From Methanolobus halotolerans (GTDB lineage Archaea > Halobacteriota > Methanosarcinia > Methanosarcinales > Methanosarcinaceae): a stretch of 64,000 nucleotides of DNA. This document shows, piece after piece, positions 15,865 to 23,780 of this stretch. The notes under the pieces were generated by a model. The model was not told the DNA's origin and did not search any database. It was given only the letters and a program-made list of their open reading frames with translations. Each line of letters begins with the position of its first letter. Positions within the stretch are counted from its first letter, which is position 1. The stretch lies in NCBI RefSeq assembly GCF_004745425.1, contig NZ_PGGK01000001.1, forward strand, positions 1-64,000, given 5' to 3'. Both the position numbers and the translations under genes were made by a program.

Positions 15865-16377
15865 ATGATGATTATGTGGAGTATACTACTCAAGAAATTT
15901 GAAAAACATCCGGCACAACAAAAAGTACTGAGACTTTTGTTCGAGCGCGGTTTTCAGGTGAACGATGAAGGAAAGGTTATATCAGGTGCTATCGAGGTGG
16001 CCCATACTCAGCTTGCAAAGGAAGCAGGTGTTGACAGGCGTGTTGTGGACTCAACGACAGAGGCTATACTATCCGATGATACTTTAAGGAATATATTCCA
16101 GAATGTAAGGTCCATTCCTTTCCTGCGTGACGTCGCTCCGTTGCTTGACCTCGGAGTCATAATAATCACACCGGACGATGCAGTTCACAAAGGTATTATC
16201 TCAGAGGTATCCACGGTCATCGCACGTCACAATATTAGCATCAGACAGGCAGTTTCAGATGATCCTTTTTTTACGACGGAACCACGACTGACAATAATAA
16301 CCGATACAAAGGTTCCAGGTAGTATTGTTGAAGAACTCCTTGCCCTTGAATCCGTCAGGGGTGTGAGCATCTATTAG
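15865..16377 (+). CDS. ACT-domain regulatory protein (COG2150 type)
   Basis: About 170 residues. The N-terminal half is helix-turn-helix-like (HPAQQKVLRLLFERGF, HTQLAKEAGVDRRVVDSTTEAIL). The C-terminal half from about residue 95 is an ACT domain (GIISEVSTVIARHNISIRQAVSDD) that normally binds an amino acid. The archaeal family is annotated as regulator of amino acid metabolism. The frame opens at 15781, but conservation begins near the LLKKFE segment; AAGGA lies five bases before ATG 15865, so I choose that start with moderate certainty (15820 is also possible). Its stop overlaps that of the convergent reductase gene. Confidence 0.7.
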   Translation: MMIMWSILLKKFEKHPAQQKVLRLLFERGFQVNDEGKVISGAIEVAHTQLAKEAGVDRRVVDSTTEAILSDDTLRNIFQNVRSIPFLRDVAPLLDLGVIIITPDDAVHKGIISEVSTVIARHNISIRQAVSDDPFFTTEPRLTIITDTKVPGSIVEELLALESVRGVSIY

Positions 16378-17591
16378 GAATGCCAGAGCACAGTCTTTGC
16401 GAAGGCCCTGAACACTCCTAAGAGATGCCTTGAATTAGATGGTCTCAACAGTTTTTTAATGACTATAGATGGGTGGTCCATATCGCCGTAGGTGGTGATG
16501 GTGTCAAGTATAGGTGGCTTGTTCATTGAAGCAATGAGCTCATCCATTTCGGAGTCCGAACGTCCTCCTATAAAGTTATGTATGTTCATTCCTATGGCAA
16601 GTTCCCTGCCAATTTTTGCCCTCCACCTGCAATCATACTCGGCAAGCCGTTGAGCTGAATTGTCTTCCTCAAGTGCAGCCCTTGCAGCAACCTCACCTGC
16701 TATTCTGGCACAGGCAACACCTGTGTATATTCCTCCTCCGGATGTGGGCTTGACCTGTCCTGCTGCATCCCCTGTAATGAGTGTACCTTCAGCATATGTC
16801 TTGTCCGGGGGTCCAAGGGGTATGCCGCCTATCACAAGGTCAAGATGCCCTCCCTCGTACCGTGAGGCAATATGATCATTATTCTTCAGCATTCTGTCCA
16901 GATATGTCCGGACATTCTCATCGGCCCTGCAGTCAATGGCCAGCCCTATACGGGAAATATTTTCATTGACAGGGACTGTCCAGCCAAAGAACCCCGGGGC
17001 CTGTGAGCCAACGAACAATTCCACATAATCCACATCAGGGGATTTATAAGGGGCCTCGATCTGTATGCCCGGAAGTATTTTCTTGACCTGTCCGAGTCCT
17101 GCCATCCTTGCTACACGACTGCGCACACCATCGGCACCAATCACTACTTTTGCCCTGATCTCTCCTGGCTGGCCATTTTCTATAATTGAGAGCTTCTGAA
17201 CACCATCTATGTTATCAAGGCCAGTAGCCCTTGTGTTGAGTTTCAGTTCTACTCCACTATCAAGTGCCATTGAAGCCAGGGTCCTGTCAAAGTTCTTTCT
17301 TGACACGACATATGCCTTTGTCTCTTTCCCGTCTATTGGAAGACAGGCACCACTCATCGGGTATACGAAAGCACCGCGTACCTTATTCAGGACAAAACTG
17401 TCAGAAGGGAGGACCTCACACTCGGATAGAGCTCTTGTGCTCAAGAGGCCCGTACACCCTACAGGCGAACCTATGGATGCATGGTCTTCTATCATCAGTA
17501 CAGTTGCGCCGTTGTTCACAGCATATCTTGCGGCTGTGGAGCCCACGGGTCCTGCTCCTACAACAACGACATCATAATCGGTATTCTTCAT
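16374..17591 (-). CDS. Geranylgeranyl-reductase family FAD-dependent oxidoreductase
   Basis: A 405-residue flavoprotein: N-terminal Rossmann dinucleotide site VVVGAGPVGSTAARYA, GCTGLLSTRAL typical of the reductase subfamily, VVIGADGVRSRVARM, and the second FAD motif TLITGDAAGQVKPTSGGGIYTG. Relatives reduce geranylgeranyl chains of archaeal ether lipids or of isoprenoid quinones. Methanosarcinales carry several paralogues, so the substrate is not certain. It begins two bases after the HAD-hydrolase stop (17594), indicating an operon. Its ribosome-binding region is GGAACGGGAT. Confidence 0.8.
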   Translation of the reverse strand: MKNTDYDVVVVGAGPVGSTAARYAVNNGATVLMIEDHASIGSPVGCTGLLSTRALSECEVLPSDSFVLNKVRGAFVYPMSGACLPIDGKETKAYVVSRKNFDRTLASMALDSGVELKLNTRATGLDNIDGVQKLSIIENGQPGEIRAKVVIGADGVRSRVARMAGLGQVKKILPGIQIEAPYKSPDVDYVELFVGSQAPGFFGWTVPVNENISRIGLAIDCRADENVRTYLDRMLKNNDHIASRYEGGHLDLVIGGIPLGPPDKTYAEGTLITGDAAGQVKPTSGGGIYTGVACARIAGEVAARAALEEDNSAQRLAEYDCRWRAKIGRELAIGMNIHNFIGGRSDSEMDELIASMNKPPILDTITTYGDMDHPSIVIKKLLRPSNSRHLLGVFRAFAKTVLWHS

Positions 17592-17593
17592 TT

Positions 17594-18280
17594 TTATATC
17601 CCGTTCCTGATCAGGTCAAGTATGTCATTGAAACTCCTGAGCACATGGTCGGGTCTTTCCATGATGTTATCTCTGTCCTTTTCAGGGTTCCTGTCACCAT
17701 AGATCGCATATGCTGCCAGCATGCCCAACTGTTTTGAAGGTACAATATCCCTAACCAGGCTGTCCCCTACAAAAAGTGTTTCTTGAGGCTGGAGTCCCAT
17801 CGAGTCCAGGGCATGTATGAATGTTCTGTGTGAAGGTTTCTTCCATCCTGTGATGTCATAGGTGAAAAGGGAGTCAAAGGAATCGAACAGTTCTACCTTT
17901 TCCAGGCGTGGTCTTGCGTTCTTCATTTCCGCATCCGTAAGGATACTCAGCATAATATTCATTGATCTCAGTTTCTGGATAGTTTCCCTCACGCCCGGGT
18001 AAAGCTTAACTGAACGAATCTTTTCTTTCTCATATATACTGCAGCATTCAAGAAAGTTCTTTTCGGAGAAAAAACCACTATCTTTCATATAATCACTGAT
18101 GTTTTCAGTGCTTTCAAATCCATGCTTTCCTCTGCGGAAATATCCAAACAGTTCGTGAGAATTCCCCTTTTCCAGATACTGTACAACAGCTGAGCAGGCA
18201 AATATCTTTGCTTCTACTAGATCGAACAGCGTATTGTCCATGTCAAAAATAATACCTTTGATGCTGCTGTTTTCATTCAT
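17594..18280 (-). CDS. HAD-superfamily hydrolase
   Basis: About 228 residues. HAD motif I is FDMDNTLFD (nucleophile and acid/base aspartates), motif II is the serine/threonine in SILTDAE, the lysine is in GWKKPSHRTF, and motif IV is FVGDSLVRDIVPSKQLG. An alpha-helical cap of type C1 is inserted after motif I. The family dephosphorylates small metabolites; the specific substrate cannot be read from sequence. Longer starts at 18304 and 18382 exist; the chosen ATG puts motif I about ten residues from the N-terminus, as usual. It is co-transcribed with the reductase gene that begins two bases downstream. Confidence 0.8.
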   Translation of the reverse strand: MNENSSIKGIIFDMDNTLFDLVEAKIFACSAVVQYLEKGNSHELFGYFRRGKHGFESTENISDYMKDSGFFSEKNFLECCSIYEKEKIRSVKLYPGVRETIQKLRSMNIMLSILTDAEMKNARPRLEKVELFDSFDSLFTYDITGWKKPSHRTFIHALDSMGLQPQETLFVGDSLVRDIVPSKQLGMLAAYAIYGDRNPEKDRDNIMERPDHVLRSFNDILDLIRNGI

Positions 18281-18457
18281 TTTTTTCAGTTGCTTTATAG
18301 GCATCTTCTTACTCTGCTTTAGGTCAATAGTTTTCAGATATATATTCAATATACTTGTTAACTTTGGTAATTTTAACAGCAAAAATTTTATATATTTAAT
18401 TTTTATAATATATACAAGGATTTTCTAGCAGAAAATCTTTTGCCAGGAGGGCACACA

Positions 18458-18650
18458 TTGGCTACAGAAGCAAACTCCACCATAAACAAGAACAAAGGAG
18501 CAACACACCAAGCTCCGATATCTGATGATGATGCAAAAGAATATGTTAAAGAGGGTTTCTATTCTGCTTGCGGGCAGGCTTTCATACGTGTATCTCCGAA
18601 CAAAAGAACTAATTGAATTAGGCAGGTATCCAATGATCTCTTTAAAATGA
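18458..18650 (+). pseudogene. Small gene with TTG start, perhaps split by a frameshift
   Basis: AGGAGGG lies six bases before TTG 18458, behind TATA-like stretches (18387-18396 and 18408-18415). The frame starts (M)ATEANSTINKNKGA and would end at TGA 18616 after 52 residues (…GQAFIRVSPNKRTN). In the +1 frame an open stretch continues to TGA 18650 and ends SYVYLRTKELIELGRYPM, which looks more protein-like than the frame-0 tail. One reading is a single gene of about 63 residues with a shift near 18555-18575; another is a plain 52-residue protein. No family recognised. Good initiation signals, but product uncertain. Confidence 0.4.
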
Positions 18651-18927
18651 TATGTCCGGGAGAAAAAGCTCTGGGAATATTCTATTTCCATTTGCCAATC
18701 CTCTGCTTTTATACTATTCTACTTCCTTATATAACGTAATAGAAGGTTTGGTTATATACGAATAAATCCTACTATTACATGTACACATCTTGACAACCTC
18801 AACCAACTAACTTTTACAAAGGGTGTGTACTGACCACTGAAGCACCTATCACAGGTGCTTCAAAAACTTTAGCTGACAGAGCAAGATGTTTGGAAGCCCT
18901 GCCCCCGGGATGATCATAGGTCAGGCT
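18651..18927. other. 277-bp intergenic region with a second possible leader
   Basis: Contains a TATA-like GGTTATATAC near 18750 and AAAGGGTGTG at 18818-18827, followed by a CTG codon (18830) opening 27 codons that begin (L)TTEAP, similar in the first few residues to the small frame at 18458. A hairpin-forming GAAGCACCT/AGGTGCTTC repeat lies at about 18839-18861. No standard start is present, so no gene is called. Confidence 0.35.
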
Positions 18928-19773
18928 CTAGTCGTTCAGGATATCGGACCTTTTCTTGTAATACTGGAAAAGTTCTTCGCCCCAGGCAATGGCAGTTGGT
19001 TCAGAACTCAGGATAATGCGGTTTGTATACCTGCCGTTCTTATCCAGCAGTGAGAAGGACATGCATTGGTCGCTTACAGTAATACTGACAGGTTTTACGG
19101 CTTGTCTGTAGATGGAAATATGAGAGTTACCGTTCTTGAAAAGTATTTCTATCTCTTTTTTATACTCTCTTTTTAGCGACTGTGACAGGGTATTCTCACT
19201 GGACGAAACAGTAATGTCTGAATGCGTATCACCTTTTAGTATGTTATATACCTGTTCTGTCATTATCACATTCACATCAACACCCTGTTCCAGAAAACTG
19301 GAATATGGCAGAAGATAGGAAGGATGGTATATGGAGATCAATGTTGATATATGACTTGAACCGTCGATCCTCTTGAGCATCTCCTCCTGTTGTTCAAAAA
19401 TGCTCGGAAGGTTTGGTTCCAGAACTTCACATGCACCCAGTTCTCCTATTCTGTGGAGCAGATCTTTGGGTATGGGGCTAAGATCATGGTCGATCCAGTA
19501 ATCCATATTCTTCTCATGCACATTCAGGCTCATCAGGAGTTTTTCCATGTTCTCTACTATAGCTTCTCCTGTTGGTGTAAGGGCATAGGTATCCCTGTCA
19601 TAGCTCACCAGATTCCACTCAAGTAACTTTTTCACCTGCGGTATCATGGATTTCCAGGGAAAATCGAAAAAATCCTTTATTACTTCTTTTGTTTTTGGAC
19701 CCTCTTTCAAGAATAATAACAGATTCTTCCTTTTTTCCGAAAGAAATATAGTATCAAGTAAGGAAGACCTCGT
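18928..19773 (-). CDS. FilR1-type methanogen regulator, probable ACG start
   Basis: Paralogue of the regulator at 12.7 kb: a winged helix with the hallmark LSEKRKNLLLFLKEGPK at its start, TPTGEAIVENMEKLL, and a FilR1/DUF1724 domain from about residue 115 to 275 ending EPTAIAWGEELFQYYKK. The first standard start is a TTG at 19710, which would delete SLLDTIFLSEKRKNLLLF, the most conserved N-terminal segment. Upstream in frame there is no ATG, GTG or TTG before a stop. ACG 19771-19773 stands five bases after GGGGGT, giving 281 residues, and TTTATATG near 19808-19815 is a suitably placed TATA box. DNA-binding regulator; targets unknown. Confidence 0.75.
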   Translation of the reverse strand, partial: TRSSLLDTIFLSEKRKNLLLFLKEGPKTKEVIKDFFDFPWKSMIPQVKKLLEWNLVSYDRDTYALTPTGEAIVENMEKLLMSLNVHEKNMDYWIDHDLSPIPKDLLHRIGELGACEVLEPNLPSIFEQQEEMLKRIDGSSHISTLISIYHPSYLLPYSSFLEQGVDVNVIMTEQVYNILKGDTHSDITVSSSENTLSQSLKREYKKEIEILFKNGNSHISIYRQAVKPVSITVSDQCMSFSLLDKNGRYTNRIILSSEPTAIAWGEELFQYYKKRSDILND

Positions 19774-19930
19774 TCTAAACCCCCATCTCTATTTGGTCTT
19801 GCATGCATATAAATGATTGCAAAAAGCCATTCCTCTCTTATTAATAATTTAAGAGGCTACTGGTTATATGGGATGTACAATGGCCTGTTATGATAGTTAT
19901 GGCCATGTTCGCATGACCGGAGATGTATTA

Positions 19931-20002
19931 CGGACCCGCCGGGAATTGAACCCGGGTTCTAAGCTCCGGAGGCTCAAGTGATATCCTCTACACTACAGGT
20001 CC
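19931..20002 (-). tRNA. tRNA-Arg (anticodon CCG)
   Basis: The reverse strand folds into a full cloverleaf: acceptor GGACCTG/CGGGTCC, D arm with AGAGGATA loop, anticodon stem TGAGC/GCTTA around loop CTCCGGA (anticodon CCG, reading CGG), T arm CCGGG-TTCAATT-CCCGG. CCA is not encoded and no intron is seen. It stands alone, upstream of FilR1 on the same strand. Confidence 0.95.
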
Positions 20003-20336
20003 TCTAAAATAGATCCTATGCAGTTTCCTAATACGGTCATTGAAGATAAATTTGATGCATAGTGCTTTCAGACTAAAGATATGATTTCCAGAAGTTTTGT
20101 AACATCAAAGGCTAAATTCGTACTGTTGGCAGCTTTAAATAACTGTTATCCTTACCCGCGCAGCTTTTAAGTAACATACCTGTATATTTGTTGTGTCACA
20201 ATTGTGAATCATTATCTGGATGGTGAACCGCAATTCAACTGCCGGCAGGGTGATCTGATTTCTGTTAGAATCCGAATACCGGTCCCTGATCTTTTCATGT
20301 TTGAGAAATCCTATGTTCCTGTGAGTTGTAAAGTTT
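20003..20336. other. 334-bp intergenic region
   Basis: AT-rich. Two similar TATA-like motifs, GCTTTAAATAAC (20131-20142) and GCTTTTAAGTAAC (20163-20175), precede the MoaD-like gene and are probable promoters. A GTG-initiated frame from 20204 runs into that gene in a different phase and is not supported. Confidence 0.4.
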
Positions 20337-20531
20337 ATGAAAGTTACGCTACATTCCGGAAAAACAGAAGAACTGGAAATTGGACATCTGACTGTTGAAA
20401 AACTCCTGCAGTCCCTTAAGATCAGCCAGGGTGAAGTACTTGTGGTACTGGACGGTGAAATAATTCCTGAGGATTACGTACTCTGCAATAGTGATGAGAT
20501 CCGCATAATTCATGTTGTTTTTGGAGGTTGA
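20337..20531 (+). CDS. MoaD/ThiS-like sulfur-carrier protein (SAMP type)
   Basis: A 64-residue ubiquitin-fold protein ending in the diagnostic FGG carboxyl terminus, preceded by NSDEIRIIHVV. Such proteins are adenylated and thiocarboxylated at the last glycine by a MoeB/ThiF enzyme, then donate sulfur for molybdopterin, thiamine or tRNA thiolation, or are conjugated to proteins as archaeal SAMPs. A MoeB-like gene lies 2.5 kb away, beyond the FdhD and cysteine desulfurase genes, which fits a sulfur-trafficking group. The ribosome-binding site is weak. Which pathway it serves is not shown. Confidence 0.8.
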   Translation: MKVTLHSGKTEELEIGHLTVEKLLQSLKISQGEVLVVLDGEIIPEDYVLCNSDEIRIIHVVFGG

Positions 20532-20538
20532 GCCTGGC

Positions 20539-21330
20539 TCATCCTTGATCTTTCTCAAGATAACTGATATCCCTGGAAGGAATATCTGACACGCGTTTCC
20601 CTCCAGAATATATATTCATCTTTTTCCCCCTCACAAAACCAATGATAGTAAGGCCTCTGGCCCTTGCTATACTAATAGCAAGTGTAGTGGTGGCACCTCT
20701 GGACACGATTACGGGTATATTTGCTACAAGGCATTTTCGGACCATTTCTGAGGAAATGCGCCCTGAACATATCACATATGTCCCGGATAGGTCTATCTTC
20801 TGTTCCAGAGCATATCCTATCACGCGGTCAAGTGCGTTATGCCGGCCGATATCCTCCACTACGGCAATCCTTCCCTTTGTGTCATACAGTCCTACAACGT
20901 GTATGCCTCCTGTCTTTACATGCAGTTCGGATTCAAGTGCTTCCTTCACGGTAGTTCTGATATTTTCAGTACTAAGTGACAGGTTCGAATCTATCTCCGG
21001 AAGTTTTTCAATATCAAGGAACGACATGCTTCCACCGCATCCGCTAAGCACCGTTTTTTGTGAAGTGAGTATCTTGAAAGGCTCTGTTGTGAGGACGCTG
21101 ACACTGTTACCTTCGAAGCGAATGGATTCTATCTCTTCGATACTCCTGATTATGCGCTCGGTATAGAGAAAACCAATAATGAATTCCCTGAACATCACAG
21201 GACTTGTCATAGCAGTCAGGACATGTCGGCCGTTGACACTGACAGCAAGCGGTATCTCTTCTATGACCGGATGCAGATCAGTTGAGAATGATTCTCCTTC
21301 TGCTTTGATACAAGGTAGGTCTCTGAACAT
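20539..21330 (-). CDS. fdhD: FdhD-like sulfurtransferase
   Basis: A 263-residue member of the FdhD family, which moves sulfur from a cysteine desulfurase to the molybdenum or tungsten cofactor of formate dehydrogenase. The catalytic-loop cysteine lies in LSGCGGSMSF; other conserved parts are EDIGRHNALDRVIGYAL, CSGRISSEMV and IVSRGATTTLAISIARARGLTIIGFVRG (only partly cited). No formate dehydrogenase is in the window; formylmethanofuran dehydrogenase is a possible client. ATG 21330 follows GGAG by seven bases and overlaps the desulfurase stop, so the longer frame to 21357 is rejected. Translational coupling to the desulfurase supports the sulfur-relay role. Confidence 0.9.
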   Translation of the reverse strand: MFRDLPCIKAEGESFSTDLHPVIEEIPLAVSVNGRHVLTAMTSPVMFREFIIGFLYTERIIRSIEEIESIRFEGNSVSVLTTEPFKILTSQKTVLSGCGGSMSFLDIEKLPEIDSNLSLSTENIRTTVKEALESELHVKTGGIHVVGLYDTKGRIAVVEDIGRHNALDRVIGYALEQKIDLSGTYVICSGRISSEMVRKCLVANIPVIVSRGATTTLAISIARARGLTIIGFVRGKKMNIYSGGKRVSDIPSRDISYLEKDQG

Positions 21331-21331
21331 T

Positions 21332-22513
21332 TCATAGTCTCCGGGTGATCTCTTCAATGGTAGCCAGGAGGAGGTCTATCTCCTCTTCTGTGTTATACAG
21401 GTACATACTTATGCGTACCGTGCCGTTGGGAAGCCCCATGTATTCCATGAGCGGATGGCAGCAATGTTCCCCTGACCTTGTGATCATATCTGAGCCCTCA
21501 TCAAGTATGTGTGATACTTCGTGCGGATGCATGCCTTCAATGTTGAAAGAAACAACACCTATCCTTGCACTCTTTTCAACAGGGCCGTAAACATGTACTT
21601 GTTCCATGTCTTCAAGTCCGTGAATGACCTTTTCCGTGAGTTTCTTCTCATGTCTTTCGATGTTATCCATGCCTACTTTTCTCAGGTAGTCAACAGCATA
21701 CCCAAGTCCGATCATGCCTGCAATATTGGGCGTTCCGGCCTCGTAACGCTGGTAACCTTCGGCAAGGGTGTAACTGTCAAGGGATACTTTGTCGATGGCC
21801 CCGCCTCCAAGCAGGAGGGGATCAATATCTGTCTCCTTCATCCAGAGTATTCCCGTACCGGTGGGTCCGAGCATCTTGTGCCCTGAAAAGCAGAAATAAT
21901 CACATCCTGTTTTCTTTACATCTACAGATATATGAGGCACCGACTGTGCGCCATCTATCAACAGTCTCGCACCGTGCTCCTGGCATATTGATGCTATCTC
22001 TTTTACTGGCAGGACGTTCCCAAGGACGTTGGAAGCGTGCGTGAGGGCCACAAGTCCGGTGTTCTCATTGATCGCAGACTCAAATGCACTGATATCTATC
22101 ATGCCGTCGGGGAATGGTTCAATGGTGGACACTCCAATCCCTTTCTTACGAAGGTGAACCCAGGGGAGGAAATTCGAATGGTGTTCCAGTACAGTTGTCA
22201 CAATATTGTCGCCACTATGCCACTCGAGCCCGCAGGCAACCATATTGATAGCTTCGGTCGTGTTCTTGGTAAGTACAGTGGTACCATCTTCTCCGCCAAT
22301 CAACTCTGCTACTTTTATGTGGGAGTCCCAGTAGCGTTGTGTTGCAATGGTGGTCAGCCGGTGGACTCCTCTGCCCACATTTGAGCGGTAATGCCGTTCG
22401 AATTCATTCATGGCACGGATCACAGGCTCAGGGGAAAGGCTTGTTGCGGCATTGTCAAGATAGGCAATATTGTCGAGGAGTGGAAAATCCTCTCTTATAA
22501 GATCAATATCCAT
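21332..22513 (-). CDS. sufS: Cysteine desulfurase, SufS/CsdA type
   Basis: A 393-residue class-V aminotransferase-fold PLP enzyme that removes sulfur from cysteine as a persulfide. Motifs: NAATSLSPEPV near the N-terminus, NTTEAINMVACGLEW, THASNVLGN, LLIDGAQSVPHI, the PLP-lysine segment CFSGHKMLGPTGTGILW, and the persulfide-cysteine loop SGEHCCHPLMEYMG, with two cysteines in a row. Many methanogens lack such an enzyme, so its presence is informative. It is sandwiched between a regulator (35 bp upstream) and fdhD (overlapping downstream), suggesting sulfur delivery to a Mo/W enzyme or Fe-S clusters. GAGGGGAT precedes the ATG. Confidence 0.9.
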   Translation of the reverse strand: MDIDLIREDFPLLDNIAYLDNAATSLSPEPVIRAMNEFERHYRSNVGRGVHRLTTIATQRYWDSHIKVAELIGGEDGTTVLTKNTTEAINMVACGLEWHSGDNIVTTVLEHHSNFLPWVHLRKKGIGVSTIEPFPDGMIDISAFESAINENTGLVALTHASNVLGNVLPVKEIASICQEHGARLLIDGAQSVPHISVDVKKTGCDYFCFSGHKMLGPTGTGILWMKETDIDPLLLGGGAIDKVSLDSYTLAEGYQRYEAGTPNIAGMIGLGYAVDYLRKVGMDNIERHEKKLTEKVIHGLEDMEQVHVYGPVEKSARIGVVSFNIEGMHPHEVSHILDEGSDMITRSGEHCCHPLMEYMGLPNGTVRISMYLYNTEEEIDLLLATIEEITRRL

Positions 22514-22548
22514 TAAGTATCCCCTCTCGGTAGATCACATGTACAGTA

Positions 22549-22872
22549 TTATTTTTCGTTTCCACTGCCCATGCACTTTTGGTCTTCCTCACGCATTTGC
22601 ATGCATATATGGCATATCCTGACAGAAAGGTTGTCCACGCGTTTATCTTTCATATCCATCGCCAGGAGGTGAATAGTTTCTTTGACGTCATCCTCGAACA
22701 CGATTCTGTATCCTCTCTTTTTAGAAAGATACTGTGAGACTGCCGATGGTGCCATATCAAGTTCTTTTGCGATGTCCTGCTGACTCAGGCCACAGTTCAC
22801 AAGCTCTTCTGCAATTGCTGCTCTTATAGCGGGAAGAATATCCCAGACTATCATCTGGCAGGGTAATTTCAT
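22549..22872 (-). CDS. XRE-like helix-turn-helix regulator with cysteine-rich C-terminus (COG2522 type)
   Basis: A 107-residue archaeal regulator. The helix-turn-helix spans about residues 28-55 (LSQQDIAKELDMAPSAVSQYLSKK, shown here only as landmarks). The C-terminal third carries CHICMQMREEDQKC, a C-x2-C-x8-C pattern that could bind a metal or Fe-S cluster. The gene leads the desulfurase-fdhD operon and diverges from the MoeB-like gene, so it probably controls sulfur mobilisation according to Fe-S or redox status; this is inferred from position. No strong Shine-Dalgarno precedes the ATG, suggesting a short leader. Confidence 0.75.
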   Translation of the reverse strand: MKLPCQMIVWDILPAIRAAIAEELVNCGLSQQDIAKELDMAPSAVSQYLSKKRGYRIVFEDDVKETIHLLAMDMKDKRVDNLSVRICHICMQMREEDQKCMGSGNEK

Positions 22873-23009
22873 AATATCTACTCATATTCTGATTTTAAAT
22901 ATCTGTTCCCGGAACTGATCAGCAATTGCGGATTACTTCTATAGGTTAAAGTACCTTTTGCAATATGTGCAGGAGCAGGTTTTTGTGCCTTGAAGGGAAA
23001 ATGGGAAAC

Positions 23010-23747
23010 ATGTTAAGCGAGCAGGAACTGGAACGCTATTCCCGGCAGATAATGCTTTTTGGTGAGAACGGGCAACAACACCTGAAAAATGCAAATGTAT
23101 TCATTGCAGGTGCAGGGGGTCTCGGGTGCCCGATAGCACTGTATCTTGCCGTTGCGGGAGTGGGTAATCTGAAAATGGTTGACAAGGATGTGGTCGATCG
23201 CTCCAATCTTAACAGGCAGGTGCTTCACTGGGAAACGGATATCGGAAAAGAAAAAGTGTTATCCATTGAAGAGAAGCTTCGTTCCATAAACCCGGATATT
23301 GATGTGGATGTATTTACTAAGATCATAGATATATCAAATGTTTCTGAACTCATTGCCGATGCTGATGTTATAGTGGATGCCATGGACAACTATTCCACAC
23401 GTTATCTTCTCAATCAAGTGGCACAAGAGAAGGGCATTCCGCTGATCCATGGTGCTGTCCGGGGTTTTGACGGGCAGGCTACAACGATCATCCCGGGAAA
23501 GACCGCCTGTCTTAATTGTCTTTTTCCTTCCGCGCCCCCGGGTGAGATATTTCCTGTCGTAGGTGTGACCGCAGGGCTCATTGCCATGGTACAGGCGAAC
23601 GAAGTAATAAAGTACCTCGTGGGAACAGGTGAAATGCTTACTGACAGGCTGCTGATCTGGAACGGTCTTTCCGCGGAAATTGAATACTTAAAATTCAAAA
23701 AAAGATGTGACTGTATCATATGCAGCAGTTATTCGGATAAAAGCTGA
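23010..23747 (+). CDS. MoeB/ThiF/HesA-family E1-like adenylyltransferase
   Basis: A 245-residue E1-like enzyme that adenylates the C-terminal glycine of a MoaD/ThiS-type carrier. It shows the N-terminal ERYSRQIMLFGENGQ, the ATP-binding GAGGLGCPIALYLAVAGVG, the arginine-containing DRSNLNRQVLHW, and DAMDNYSTRYLLN. Zinc-type cysteines appear as CLNC and, near the end, CDCIIC. The likely partner is the 64-residue MoaD-like protein at 20.3 kb. Starts at 22965 and 23001 are possible; ATG 23010 places the conserved ERYSRQ a normal distance from the N-terminus. It lacks the rhodanese domain of eukaryotic relatives. Confidence 0.85.
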   Translation: MLSEQELERYSRQIMLFGENGQQHLKNANVFIAGAGGLGCPIALYLAVAGVGNLKMVDKDVVDRSNLNRQVLHWETDIGKEKVLSIEEKLRSINPDIDVDVFTKIIDISNVSELIADADVIVDAMDNYSTRYLLNQVAQEKGIPLIHGAVRGFDGQATTIIPGKTACLNCLFPSAPPGEIFPVVGVTAGLIAMVQANEVIKYLVGTGEMLTDRLLIWNGLSAEIEYLKFKKRCDCIICSSYSDKS

Positions 23748-23780
23748 TCTTGCTTCCTGCTGCGAATGAGCAAATCCGAC

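Noticed and set aside
20204-20398. 64-codon GTG frame upstream of the MoaD-like gene
   Set aside because: It overlaps the well-supported MoaD-like gene in another phase, has no Shine-Dalgarno and no recognisable motif.
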